Source: CAJKWP01 sp964554475 (GTDB taxonomy: Bacteria; Bacillota; Clostridia; Christensenellales; UBA1242). From it: a DNA stretch of 54,193 nucleotides. The notes beneath the pieces were generated by a model. The model was not told the origin of the DNA and ran no database searches. It saw only the letters and a program-made list of their open reading frames with translations. Positions 44,219 to 52,333 of the stretch are shown here, piece by piece; within the stretch, counting starts at the first letter, position 1, and each line of letters begins with the position of its first letter. The stretch lies in NCBI GenBank assembly GCA_964554475.1, contig CAZKOT010000002.1, positions 1 through 54,193 on the forward strand. Reading direction: 5' to 3'. The translations under genes were made by a program, and so were the position numbers.

Positions 44219-45361
44219 TCAATGTTTATTGGCAGAGGGTAAAACAGCACTTTCCTCCTCAAAATTTAGCGGTTTTAACTGTTCTAAAACAAACAAACCG
44301 TTTTTTCTGATTAAAACATTGTCGAAATATATTTCACCGCCGCCATATTCTTCTGTCTGTGAACAAACCATATCCCAATGAATGCATGACTGGTTTGTAT
44401 TATTTGCTTCCTCATAACATCTCCCTGGTGTGAAATGGAAAGAACCAAACATTTTTTCATCAAACAAAATATCAAGCATAGGTTTTTTAATATATGGATT
44501 AACCCCAAATGCAAATTCTCCAACATAGCGCGCTCCTTCATCACTATCCAAAATAAAATTCATAGCTGCAGTATTTGAAGAAGTTGCTTTAATAATTTTT
44601 CCATCTTTAAACTCTAAATAACAATCATCAAATTTTTTTCCATCATAAATTGTAGGAACTGTGAAAAAAACTTTTCCATTCACACTGTTTTTGACTGGTG
44701 CAGTAAAAACTTCACCGTCAGGAATATTCATTTTTCCCGCGCATTTAATAGAAGGAATGTTTTTAATTGAAAACGTTAAATCAGTATTTTTACCCTTAAT
44801 GTGCACCTTGTCAGTCTTATTCATAAGTGCAACAAGTGCATCCATTGCCTTATCCATTTTTCCATAATCAAGATTACATACTAAAAAGAAAAAATTTCTA
44901 AAAGCTTCCGTGCTTAAACCTGCCTGTTGAGCAAATGAAGGCGTTGGATAATTTAAAATCACCCATTTTGTATTATTCACTCTCTCTTCAACAATGGGTT
45001 CAAGATAATTTTTATGCATAATTTTAATTAATTCAGTGTTAACATCAGACATCTCGAAACTGTTTTGAACTCCTCGCACAGCAATATAAGCATCCATTTT
45101 TTTCATAACCGGTAATTCAATTTCTTTACGAATAGTAGCATATTCTTTTGAGCAATTTAAAACAATTTGCTTTTTAATTTCTGTGCTATGACGATAAACA
45201 AAGGGAAATGCTCCCGCTTTGAAAACCTCATCAATAATAGCAGAAAGAAAATTATCGGGTGTTTCGGTTACTTCAATCATAACCTTTTCACCTCTTTTAA
45301 TAGCACAAGAATAATTCACCAAAATGTTTGCAAGTTTTTTTTCATCTTTATCAAAATACAT
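44219..45361 (-). CDS. M29-family metallo-aminopeptidase
   Basis: 380 residues, slightly shorter than the usual 400-410. M29 enzymes (AmpS, PepS, aminopeptidase T) remove N-terminal residues with two metal ions. The ligand set is visible: Glu in NIPDGEVFTAP (about 222), Glu in GEFAFGVNP (about 288), His in GSFHFTPG (about 318) and His/Asp in SCIHWDMV (about 338). The His of the canonical G-T-I-H-I motif is kept although its flanks differ. SD AAGGAAGG before ATG. The next upstream gene ends 33 bases away, so they may be co-transcribed. Confidence 0.9.
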   Translation of the reverse strand: MYFDKDEKKLANILVNYSCAIKRGEKVMIEVTETPDNFLSAIIDEVFKAGAFPFVYRHSTEIKKQIVLNCSKEYATIRKEIELPVMKKMDAYIAVRGVQNSFEMSDVNTELIKIMHKNYLEPIVEERVNNTKWVILNYPTPSFAQQAGLSTEAFRNFFFLVCNLDYGKMDKAMDALVALMNKTDKVHIKGKNTDLTFSIKNIPSIKCAGKMNIPDGEVFTAPVKNSVNGKVFFTVPTIYDGKKFDDCYLEFKDGKIIKATSSNTAAMNFILDSDEGARYVGEFAFGVNPYIKKPMLDILFDEKMFGSFHFTPGRCYEEANNTNQSCIHWDMVCSQTEEYGGGEIYFDNVLIRKNGLFVLEQLKPLNFEEESAVLPSANKH

Positions 45362-45394
45362 TTTACCTTCCTTTATTTCAAATCACTTTTACTA

Positions 45395-46198
45395 TTATTT
45401 AATTGTTTTAAGGTCTCCAACTCTATTAATTATTGCTAATTTCAAAACTAAATAAACAACCCAAATAAGAGATAAAAAAATTCCAATAGAACAACCAAAA
45501 ATTTGCATAAATTCAACAATATTTAAAAGTGATAGCGTTACAATTCCACCAATAAATGCTAAAAAAAGAAATAATGCAATACCTAATAACAAACTGGTCT
45601 TTTTCCCTTCAATCTTTTCAAATTTTGGCTTTTTTAAATCATCAGATTCTATGTAACTCACTTCAAATCCTGCCCATCTATTTATTTTTGTGAGCAAAAT
45701 ATTATTTGGTAATGATTTTAAAATTGAAGTGGCAACATTATTAAAGTACATTAATCCAATATCACCTTCATAAAATGAAAAACCAAAAATCATATGAATA
45801 ATATTGTTATATATTTTTCGAAAAAATGCAAAAAACTTACCTTTTTTTTGAGGCTTTCTATAACATACAACTTGTGCACCCATTTTACCAAGATTTACCA
45901 AAACATCAGACATAATTGTTGCATAATCAAAATAATCACGACATAAAACCAAATCATCTCCATTTGCAGACTTAATACTTTCTGAAAGCATAAAATTTTC
46001 ACTAGCATTTTGTTCAAAAGTATTTACAATAACATTCTTCTTTTTTTTTGCTAATGCTTCAAGATCAGCAAGTTCTGGATTTGATTTTCTGATTGCAAAA
46101 ATTATTTCAAATTCTTTTTTATATTTTTCTTCAATAATATCGTAAATTTTATTCCAGTGAACTGCTTTTTCTATAATCGAAAAGACGTAACTTGTCAT
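45395..46198 (-). CDS. Divergent glycosyltransferase-2-like protein with two C-terminal membrane helices
   Basis: 267 residues. The fold pattern suggests a GtrB/DPM1-type GT2: a Rossmann-like N-terminal region, then FSFYEGDIGLMYFNN (about 138-152) where such proteins have GDFRLL, then two membrane helices (about 203-225 and 235-260). The normal N-terminal VVIPVYNE start and the DxD motif are absent; LVLCRDYFDYATIM sits where D-A-D would be. It may be a catalytically dead relative, or a different fold. SD GGAGGG nine bases upstream. It lies just upstream of the aminopeptidase gene. Confidence 0.45.
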   Translation of the reverse strand: MTSYVFSIIEKAVHWNKIYDIIEEKYKKEFEIIFAIRKSNPELADLEALAKKKKNVIVNTFEQNASENFMLSESIKSANGDDLVLCRDYFDYATIMSDVLVNLGKMGAQVVCYRKPQKKGKFFAFFRKIYNNIIHMIFGFSFYEGDIGLMYFNNVATSILKSLPNNILLTKINRWAGFEVSYIESDDLKKPKFEKIEGKKTSLLLGIALFLFLAFIGGIVTLSLLNIVEFMQIFGCSIGIFLSLIWVVYLVLKLAIINRVGDLKTIK

Positions 46199-46394
46199 TG
46201 ATGAACCCTCCGTTTTATAAATTGAGAATTAAGCATTAAAATGTTTTAATTTTTAATATGAGCAAATGAAAATTAAAAATCGTTTAGTTTTAAAATTGAA
46301 ATAAAAGTCTAATATTTATAATTATTCGAAATTTTTTTAAAGCATATTCTTGCAAATAATGAGGTTGAAAAGGAATATTTTTTTCCAAAATTTT

Positions 46395-46823
46395 TTACTT
46401 GTCGTTTAATTTCTTCACTCTGCCAGCATGTCTTCCGCCCTCAAAATCTGTTGTTAAAAATTCCTTAACTGTATTAATTGCTTTATTTTTTCCCATATAT
46501 CTTCCGGGCAAAACCAAAACGTTTGCATTGTTATGCTTTCGTGCCAAAGAAGCGAAAACGGGATTAAAACAAAGAGCGGCACGAATTTTTTGGTTTCGAT
46601 TTGCAACAATAGACATTCCAATACCTGTTCCGCAAATATAAATTCCTACATTAAGCGGGTCTTCTGTAACTTTTGCATTTGCCGCTTTTGCAAAATCAGG
46701 ATAATCCACTTCATCTATAGAATAAGTTCCAACATCAATGGTTGTGATATTTTCACTGCAAAAAAATTTTTTCAACTCTTCTTTAAGAGAGTAGCCTGCG
46801 TGGTCAGATGCTAAAATAATCAT
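46395..46823 (-). CDS. rpiB: Ribose-5-phosphate isomerase B
   Basis: 142 residues, pentose phosphate pathway: ribose-5-phosphate to ribulose-5-phosphate (some relatives act on allose or galactose 6-phosphates). Motifs: SDHAGYSLKEEL at the start, VDYPDFA, the active-site Cys in ICGTGIGMSI near residue 67, and ARKHNNANVLVLPGR near 98. It ends in GGRHAGRVKKL, as usual for RpiB. SD GGAG before the ATG. It is divergent from engB with 88 bases between them. Confidence 0.95.
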   Translation of the reverse strand: MIILASDHAGYSLKEELKKFFCSENITTIDVGTYSIDEVDYPDFAKAANAKVTEDPLNVGIYICGTGIGMSIVANRNQKIRAALCFNPVFASLARKHNNANVLVLPGRYMGKNKAINTVKEFLTTDFEGGRHAGRVKKLNDK

Positions 46824-46911
46824 TTTTTTTCTCCACGAGTAGTTTACAATTAAAACTTAATTATTGTCAATTAAATTTACTTTCAAGCTAAATTTATGTT
46901 AAAGTAAAAAT

Positions 46912-47505
46912 ATGCAAATAAAAAATGCAAAATTTCTTTTAAGTGTAGCAAATTCTTCGCAATTTATATTAGATAAAATTCCGAAGATTGTTTTCGTTGG
47001 AAAAAGTAATGTTGGTAAAAGTAGTCTTATAAACAGCCTTGTGGGTCAAAAAAAACTTGCAATAACTTCAAGAACACCGGGTAGAACAAAACTTGTTAAT
47101 TATTTTGGAATAAATGATAATAGTTTACATTTTGTTGATTTAGCAGGTTACGGATTTGCTTCCGCATCAAAAGAAGCAAAGATGAAATGGTCAAAACTGA
47201 ATGAATCATTTTTTGAAGAAAATCAATATATTACTTTAGTTATTTTAATTGTTGACAGCAGACATTTGCCCACTGAACTTGACAAACTTATGCAAAAATT
47301 TTTATTTTTTAAACAAATTCCCTACATTATAGTAGCAACAAAAATTGACAAATTGCCAAAAACGAAAATTAAACCTCAACTTTTAAATATAGCAACAACT
47401 TTTGGATTGTCAGTTGATAATGTTTTTCCATATTCTTCTCAAACTGGATACGGAAAAAAAGAAATTTTACTTCTTATTGAAAAATATTTAAATAACACAA
47501 TTTGA
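46912..47505 (+). CDS. engB: Ribosome-biogenesis GTPase EngB/YsxC
   Basis: 197 residues. GTPase needed for late 50S assembly. G1 GKSNVGKSSL, G2 region TSRTPGRTKLVNYF, G3 DLAGYGFA, G4 TKIDK and SSQTGYGKKE near the end. There is no Shine-Dalgarno; TAAAGT lies six bases before the ATG with TTTACT 18 bases further up, so the transcript may have a very short leader or none, though spacing differs from the three clear cases. tadA follows 49 bases on. Confidence 0.95.
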   Translation: MQIKNAKFLLSVANSSQFILDKIPKIVFVGKSNVGKSSLINSLVGQKKLAITSRTPGRTKLVNYFGINDNSLHFVDLAGYGFASASKEAKMKWSKLNESFFEENQYITLVILIVDSRHLPTELDKLMQKFLFFKQIPYIIVATKIDKLPKTKIKPQLLNIATTFGLSVDNVFPYSSQTGYGKKEILLLIEKYLNNTI

Positions 47506-47554
47506 TTGTCTTATCAATGAAATATGTGTTGTAAAAAAATTAAGGAAATGTTTT

Positions 47555-48001
47555 ATGGAAGAAAATCAAAAATATTTTTTTATGGAAGAAAGTTTAAAAC
47601 TTGCAAAAAAAGCATACGCAATAAACGAAGTTCCCATTGGAGTGATAATAGTTTGCAATGGTAAAATTTTAGCAAGAACATATAACAAAAGAAACTTTTT
47701 AAAAAGTGCAATTGCTCATGCAGAAATTTTGGCAATCGAAAAAGTATGCAAAAAAATTAATGATTGGCGTCTTAATGATTGTGAAATGTTTGTAACTCTT
47801 CTGCCCTGCCCCATGTGTGCTGGTGCTATTATAAATGCACGAATAAAAAAAGTTTATTTTGGAGCAGAAAATGGAAATCGTGAAATTTTTGAAAAAATTA
47901 TGAAAGAGAGTGATTTGAATCACAAAACTGATTTCGAGGGCGGAATTTTAGGTGAAAGATGCGGACAATTACTAAAAGATTATTTTAAAAATAAAAGATG
48001 A
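47555..48001 (+). CDS. tadA: tRNA-specific adenosine deaminase TadA
   Basis: 148 residues. Converts A34 to inosine in tRNA-Arg(ACG), needed to read CGN codons. Zinc site: HAEILAIE (His and catalytic Glu, near residue 53) and PCPMCAGAI near 83. The usual Glu before Pro-Cys (TLEPC) is Leu here (TLLPC). Weak AAGGA upstream of ATG. Likely transcribed with engB. Confidence 0.94.
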   Translation: MEENQKYFFMEESLKLAKKAYAINEVPIGVIIVCNGKILARTYNKRNFLKSAIAHAEILAIEKVCKKINDWRLNDCEMFVTLLPCPMCAGAIINARIKKVYFGAENGNREIFEKIMKESDLNHKTDFEGGILGERCGQLLKDYFKNKR

Positions 48002-48162
48002 TTAAACTGTCGACAAGAGACAAAAATTTCTTCTCATTTACTACCAAAAGTTTTTTCAACTCAGTCAATAATTTAAAAAATTTCTGAGAGCATACATTTG
48101 TAAAACTTTGCCATTTTTTGATAGAGTTACACAATTTTTTCCATCTCATTTTAATTAATTTG

Positions 48163-48191
48163 TTGACAAAAATTTTTTATCATGACAAAAT
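48163..48191 (+). promoter_or_regulatory. Promoter of walJ
   Basis: Perfect TTGACA (48163-48168), 17 bases, CAAAAT (48186-48191); 36 bases before the TTG start. Confidence 0.55.
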
Positions 48192-48227
48192 GAATTATTA
48201 ATATTTTTTAAATAAAAAGGAAAAAAC

Positions 48228-49016
48228 TTGAGAATTTGCAATTTATCCTCTGGAAGTGAGGGAAATTCAACTTATGTTGAAGTTGGAAACACAAAACTTT
48301 TAGTTGATGGGGGATTATCCGCTTCAAAATTAAGTCAATCACTTTCAAAAATTAATGTTCAAGCAAGTGAAATTGATGCTATATTAATTTCTCATGAACA
48401 TTATGACCATATCAGCGGGATTGATGCTTTTGCATCAAAATTTAAAACAAAAATATACGCTCACAAAAAAATTTGGGGGCTTTTAGATAAAAAATTATTT
48501 CGCACAGAACAATTTCAAAAAAACATTTTTTTCTCTGAGTCTTTCGTAATAAAAGATGCTTTTATTCAAACTCATGAAGTCTCACATGATGCCACACATA
48601 CAAGTGCTTTTACAATTGGGGACGGAAAAAACTCTTTTTCAATCATTACAGATTTAGGAAAAATTGAAAAAGAAGTTTTAAATTTTGCCTCAAAAAGCGC
48701 TCTTGTTTACATAGAATCAAATCATGACGAAAACATGCTTCGTTTAAATCCTAAATATTCATTTTTTTTAAAACAAAGAATTTTGAGCGGACAAGGACAT
48801 CTTTCAAATTTTGCATGTGCAAAAGCAATTGAAAATTTTGCTCAAAACGGTACAAGGCAAATTGTTTTGTCACATTTAAGCAAAGAAAACAATACTCCGG
48901 AACTTGCCTATAATTCTGTTTGTTCTTTTTTAAAAGACCATGGCATCATTGAAGGAAAGCACATAAAAATAGATGTTGCAACAACTGAAGTTGGGCATAT
49001 GTTTAAATTAGGATAA
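48228..49016 (+). CDS. walJ: Metallo-beta-lactamase-fold hydrolase, WalJ/YycJ-like
   Basis: 262 residues. Opens with RICNLSSGSEGNST and carries HEHYDHISG (metal ligands) near residue 64, with further His and Asp ligands at THEVSHDATHTS and DLGK. The whole pattern is that of WalJ (YycJ), a nuclease-like MBL protein usually in the walRK operon and linked to cell-wall control. Here no walRK is adjacent. The start codon is TTG, after AAAGG seven bases upstream; it precedes the family N-terminus exactly. Nuclease activity is from the family, not shown here. Confidence 0.88.
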   Translation: MRICNLSSGSEGNSTYVEVGNTKLLVDGGLSASKLSQSLSKINVQASEIDAILISHEHYDHISGIDAFASKFKTKIYAHKKIWGLLDKKLFRTEQFQKNIFFSESFVIKDAFIQTHEVSHDATHTSAFTIGDGKNSFSIITDLGKIEKEVLNFASKSALVYIESNHDENMLRLNPKYSFFLKQRILSGQGHLSNFACAKAIENFAQNGTRQIVLSHLSKENNTPELAYNSVCSFLKDHGIIEGKHIKIDVATTEVGHMFKLG

Positions 49017-49098
49017 AATAAAAAGTTCACTAAAAAATTTTTAAAGATGAGTTTATATAAAAAATTAATCAAAATATTGATAGATTTATTATTAAAAG

Positions 49099-49143
49099 AA
49101 AAGAATTGACTAAATATATGCTCATTTGTCAATTCTTTTTTTT
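49099..49143 (+). terminator. Terminator after walJ, probably bidirectional
   Basis: Perfect 12-bp stem AAAAGAATTGAC/GTCAATTCTTTT with a 17-base loop and a run of eight T. The 5' arm is A-rich, so it may also end the convergent HtrA-like gene's transcript. Confidence 0.85.
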
Positions 49144-49226
49144 ACTGAAAATATTTATTGAAATTTCTAGTAAACTTAAGTTGTTTATTTAAAATATATG
49201 GTAAAAAATGTTTAAATTATATAATG

Positions 49227-50243
49227 TTATTTGTTATTTGTTTGAACTTCCACCACTTCTTCTTTTCCCTGTCTTAAAATCTTAATTGGAATTTTATCCC
49301 CTTTGTTATAATCAAACATTGCAGTTTTGAGATCTAATAAATTTTCAATGTTTTTTTCACCCACTTTAATAACAATATCTCCTTTTTCAATACCGGCAGT
49401 GGCAGCAGGTCCTTCTTCATCAATAGAAACAACATATACTCCAATTAATCCACCTTCTTCTCCTAAATAACTAGCAATAGCAGCATCAAACCCAAAAATT
49501 CCAACATAAGGGGCAATATATCCATTATTTTCCACAATCCTTCGTGTAATAGCACTTCCAACTTCAATGGGTATTGCGAAACCAATTCCTTCCGAGCCCT
49601 CTGCTTTAAGTGAATTAATGCCCACAACTTGACAATTCATTGTAATAAGTGGTCCCCCACTGTTTCCAGGATTAATGCTTGCATCATGCTGAATCAAATC
49701 TTGCATATAGTTTGCCCCGCTGTTTCCCTCAACTTCAAGAGTTCTATTGAGTGCACTAACAATACCTTTTGTAACCGTGTGTTTAAATTGTAAACCGAGC
49801 GGAGTCCCGATTGCCAAAACATCATCACCTACTTTTAAATCTTTCGATGTTCCGCACTGTAGATAGGGTAAATTTTTCGCGCTCTTAATAATTGCCAAAT
49901 CAAGCGAACTATCCGACCAAATATATTCCGCCGAACCCTGACTTAAATTTGCAAAATATAGTGTGATTGATCTTGCCCCCTCAATCACATGCTGATTTGT
50001 TAAAATATACCCACCGTCCGCAATAGCAACCCCACTTCCAATACTTGTCCCAGTTCCAGCTTTTACCGAAACTCCAACAACTGCGCTTTTTACATTTTCA
50101 ACAACTTTATTTGTTTGAGTAAAAGGAATTGCTGTAATTAACCTAGGGGTCATATCTACTGTTGGGTCAAAATTATTTTGAGTACAACCACAAAAAATAA
50201 AACCTAAAAAAATTATTAAATAAATTGAGCAAAATTTTCTCAT
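49227..50243 (-). CDS. HtrA/DegP-like serine protease, lipoprotein
   Basis: 338 residues from ATG 50243, which has GGAG five bases upstream. Signal peptide with lipobox-like FCGC, so it is probably a surface lipoprotein rather than the usual membrane-anchored form. Trypsin-like domain with the full triad: His in LTNQHVIEGA (about 86), Asp in SSLDLAII (about 117) and Ser in NPGNSGGPLI (about 190). One PDZ domain (about 240-335), with GIEKGDIV. Likely degrades or refolds damaged exported proteins. Promoter at 50280-50307. The assignment to the family is secure; lipidation is a prediction. Confidence 0.92.
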   Translation of the reverse strand: MRKFCSIYLIIFLGFIFCGCTQNNFDPTVDMTPRLITAIPFTQTNKVVENVKSAVVGVSVKAGTGTSIGSGVAIADGGYILTNQHVIEGARSITLYFANLSQGSAEYIWSDSSLDLAIIKSAKNLPYLQCGTSKDLKVGDDVLAIGTPLGLQFKHTVTKGIVSALNRTLEVEGNSGANYMQDLIQHDASINPGNSGGPLITMNCQVVGINSLKAEGSEGIGFAIPIEVGSAITRRIVENNGYIAPYVGIFGFDAAIASYLGEEGGLIGVYVVSIDEEGPAATAGIEKGDIVIKVGEKNIENLLDLKTAMFDYNKGDKIPIKILRQGKEEVVEVQTNNK

Positions 50244-50279
50244 ACCATCTCCGAAATTATTTTGCACACTAATTAAAAA

Positions 50280-50307
50280 ATTATAAAATTAATTAAGATT
50301 AGAACAA
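50280..50307 (-). promoter_or_regulatory. Promoter of the HtrA-like gene
   Basis: On the minus strand: TTGTTC (50307-50302), 16 bases, perfect TATAAT (50285-50280), about 37 bases before the ATG. Confidence 0.6.
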
Positions 50308-50319
50308 AAAAATGCAAGT

Positions 50320-50763
50320 CTAAGTATTTTCCTCATTTAAAACTAAACTAAACTTGTCCAACAATAATTTACAATAATTTTCAAGTTTTCTTGCCATATT
50401 ATCATAAACTTCTTGAGTGTTTCCAAACGGGTCGGAAACATCTTCTCCCCCGATTACTTCACCTAATGTTAAAACATTCGGTTTGTTTAAATAATTTTTT
50501 TGTTCTTTTGTCATTGTTAAGTAAAGAAAATTTGGATCAATAATTCTTAAAAGTTTGCTTTTTTTATTTCCAGCATTATACCCTAATTTTTTAACCGCTC
50601 TTTTTGCGAAAATTTGCATATTTTGACCCTCATGTGCTCCTATTCCAAAAGACATTACTTTAAATCTTTTGATTTTATTCTTTTTTAAAAGTGCAGAAAA
50701 AATCACCTCCGCCATAGGTGAACGACAAATATTTCCCAAACACACAAAGCAAATTGTTTTCAT
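50320..50763 (-). CDS. Low-molecular-weight protein tyrosine phosphatase
   Basis: 147 residues. P-loop CLGNICRS at residues 8-15 gives the C-X5-R-S phosphatase signature, with MAEVIF after it, and DPFG near 122 supplies the general-acid Asp. In Gram-positives these enzymes dephosphorylate tyrosine kinases or arginine-phosphorylated proteins; which applies here cannot be told. ATG at the edge of the intergenic region. No adjacent kinase gene. Confidence 0.92.
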   Translation of the reverse strand: MKTICFVCLGNICRSPMAEVIFSALLKKNKIKRFKVMSFGIGAHEGQNMQIFAKRAVKKLGYNAGNKKSKLLRIIDPNFLYLTMTKEQKNYLNKPNVLTLGEVIGGEDVSDPFGNTQEVYDNMARKLENYCKLLLDKFSLVLNEENT

Positions 50764-50891
50764 TTTATTTTATAATACCATATTTTTTTTTAATAAAAAA
50801 ATTAATTTGGAATTATTTAAAATTTAAAATGATTTTATATTAAACTAAATTGAAATATTCTTTATCAATACCTTTATTTAAAAATAATTGT

Positions 50892-51638
50892 TTATTGTTC
50901 CTGTTCTTTTTGTTCGATTTTTTCAGTTAATTGTTTACCAAAAATTTCTAAATCTACTTGCGATAAAATGTTTAATTTTTTAAATTCTGATATATTACAA
51001 TAATTAAAATAATAATGAAATTTTTCTTCAAGAGGTTTTATAATAGTTTCTTGTAAAAAATTATCTTTATTGGGATTGTCTGAAAAAACTATTGCTTTTC
51101 CTTAATTTTTATGTAGCATTATGCTCGTTTGAAAATCAATTGAATTGTCATAAATTATGACTTTATCACTGACATCAATTATTTCAGGTAATAATGACAT
51201 ACACTTGTCATAACGTTCCCGTATTTTTTCGACAGGAACAGCATGTCCTCCCTGACTAATTCTTTTAGCAACACGTTTGACATTAATTTCTTTATCTCTT
51301 GTTAAAACATAAATGGTTGTAATTTCAGCGCCCTGTGCTTTTGCCTCTTTTAACAATTCTAAATTGCGTGTAGTTGACATAACCGTTTCAAAGACAAAAT
51401 TTTTTTTCTCTGCTATCATTTGCAAACGTTTTTTATCGACATATTCCGCAGCCATTAAATTTCTTAAATCATAATTTTGAATGTCATTAAACATTTGTCT
51501 TGCGACATCATCTGCATTAACAAAAGGTAAGTTTTACAACAAATTTTGTTTAATAAATTTTTTTTGAATTGTTGATTTACCGCTGCCATTAGGTCCCGCA
51601 AAGCAATAAATTTTCCAATTTTTTTCCTGAGTTTTCAT
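50892..51638 (-). pseudogene. Zeta-toxin-like kinase gene with two in-frame TAA stops
   Basis: Read from ATG 51638 to TAA at 50892 the frame stays open over 249 codons apart from TAA at codon 35 (51534-51536) and codon 179 (51102-51104). The parts are clearly zeta-toxin (PF06414-type): Walker A AGPNGSGKST before the first stop, NADDVARQMF just after it, then ETVMSTTRNLELL, SQGGHAVPVEKIRERYDKC and VIIYDNS. Zeta toxins phosphorylate UDP-GlcNAc. The ATG overlaps the antitoxin TGA by four bases, with AAGGAG upstream. No frameshifts are present. As written no full toxin can be made; a shorter product starting after the first stop would lack Walker A. Confidence 0.85.
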
Positions 51639-52087
51639 TCCTTAAACTCCTTTGGTAATTGGTCCTTATGTTTTGATTTTATTTCAGCAATTAATCTCTC
51701 ATCTCTACATAACTCAACATGTGGGTTTAAAGTTTCAATGACTTCCTTATAAGTCGGAATCGGTCCGTCCACAATTTTTTGAAGTTGATTATGCAGTATT
51801 ATCTCATCAATTGATTTTGTTTGTTTAAGCATACCTTTGTAAATTGCTCTATTGAAATCAATTTCTCCTTCAGCTATTCCAATGTTTAAACACTCTTCCA
51901 AAGCCTTGTCATATGTAATGTTGTTTAACTGAGAATGTAATTTAACAAAAGCATCCAGAGTTTCATTTAAGTCAAACTCCACTGAAATTTTTTTCAGTGA
52001 TATATTTTTTAATTGAGGATTAATTTTAGCAAGTTTACTTAAATTTTCATTTAATTCAAGTTCTACTGTAATTTTTTTCATTTCCAT
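51635..52087 (-). CDS. Antitoxin-like protein with an internal 28-residue duplication
   Basis: 150 residues from ATG 52087 (AAGGGG seven bases upstream); ATG 52093 is too close to that site and ATG 52081 is another option. It directly precedes the zeta-like gene and overlaps it by four bases, the usual antitoxin-toxin order. Residues beginning KKITVELELNENL are repeated 28 residues later as KKISVEFDLNETL, and the second copy runs on into KALEECLNIGIAEGE, giving a short beta strand followed by helices as in ribbon-helix-helix DNA-binding domains. The C-terminal half is likely the toxin-binding part. It looks intact although the toxin gene is broken. Confidence 0.65.
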   Translation of the reverse strand: MEMKKITVELELNENLSKLAKINPQLKNISLKKISVEFDLNETLDAFVKLHSQLNNITYDKALEECLNIGIAEGEIDFNRAIYKGMLKQTKSIDEIILHNQLQKIVDGPIPTYKEVIETLNPHVELCRDERLIAEIKSKHKDQLPKEFKE

Positions 52088-52111
52088 ATTCATTCCCCTT
52101 TTCCTAAAATA

Positions 52112-52140
52112 AATATATCATAAAATCTACAAACTTTCAA
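52112..52140 (-). promoter_or_regulatory. Promoter of the antitoxin-toxin operon
   Basis: On the minus strand: TTGAAA (52140-52135), 17 bases, TATATT (52117-52112), about 25 bases before the start codon. Confidence 0.65.
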
Positions 52141-52219
52141 CGGAAAATTATTTTACACATCAATCGGTAATATAAAACAAAATTAATAATTTTTTAAACT
52201 CAAACAAATCAAATAAATT

Positions 52220-52258
52220 AAAAAAAATTGAAATTAATTCAATCTTAATTTCAATTTT
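52220..52258 (-). terminator. AU-rich terminator after aspS
   Basis: Perfect 14-bp inverted repeat AAAATTGAAATTAA/TTAATTTCAATTTT with a 7-base loop. On the minus strand the stem ends in a run of eight T (four of them in the stem). It lies 76 bases past the aspS stop. Confidence 0.7.
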
Positions 52259-52333
52259 CAATTTTATAAAATACTTTTGATAATTTTCAGTTATTAATTG
52301 TCATATTCTTAACACCGTCCGCTAGACTTCACT

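Noticed and set aside
44080..44310. Plus-strand open frame of 76 codons before and into the aminopeptidase gene
   Set aside because: No promoter or ribosome site, overlaps the end of a secure gene on the other strand, and its middle is the decayed repeat.
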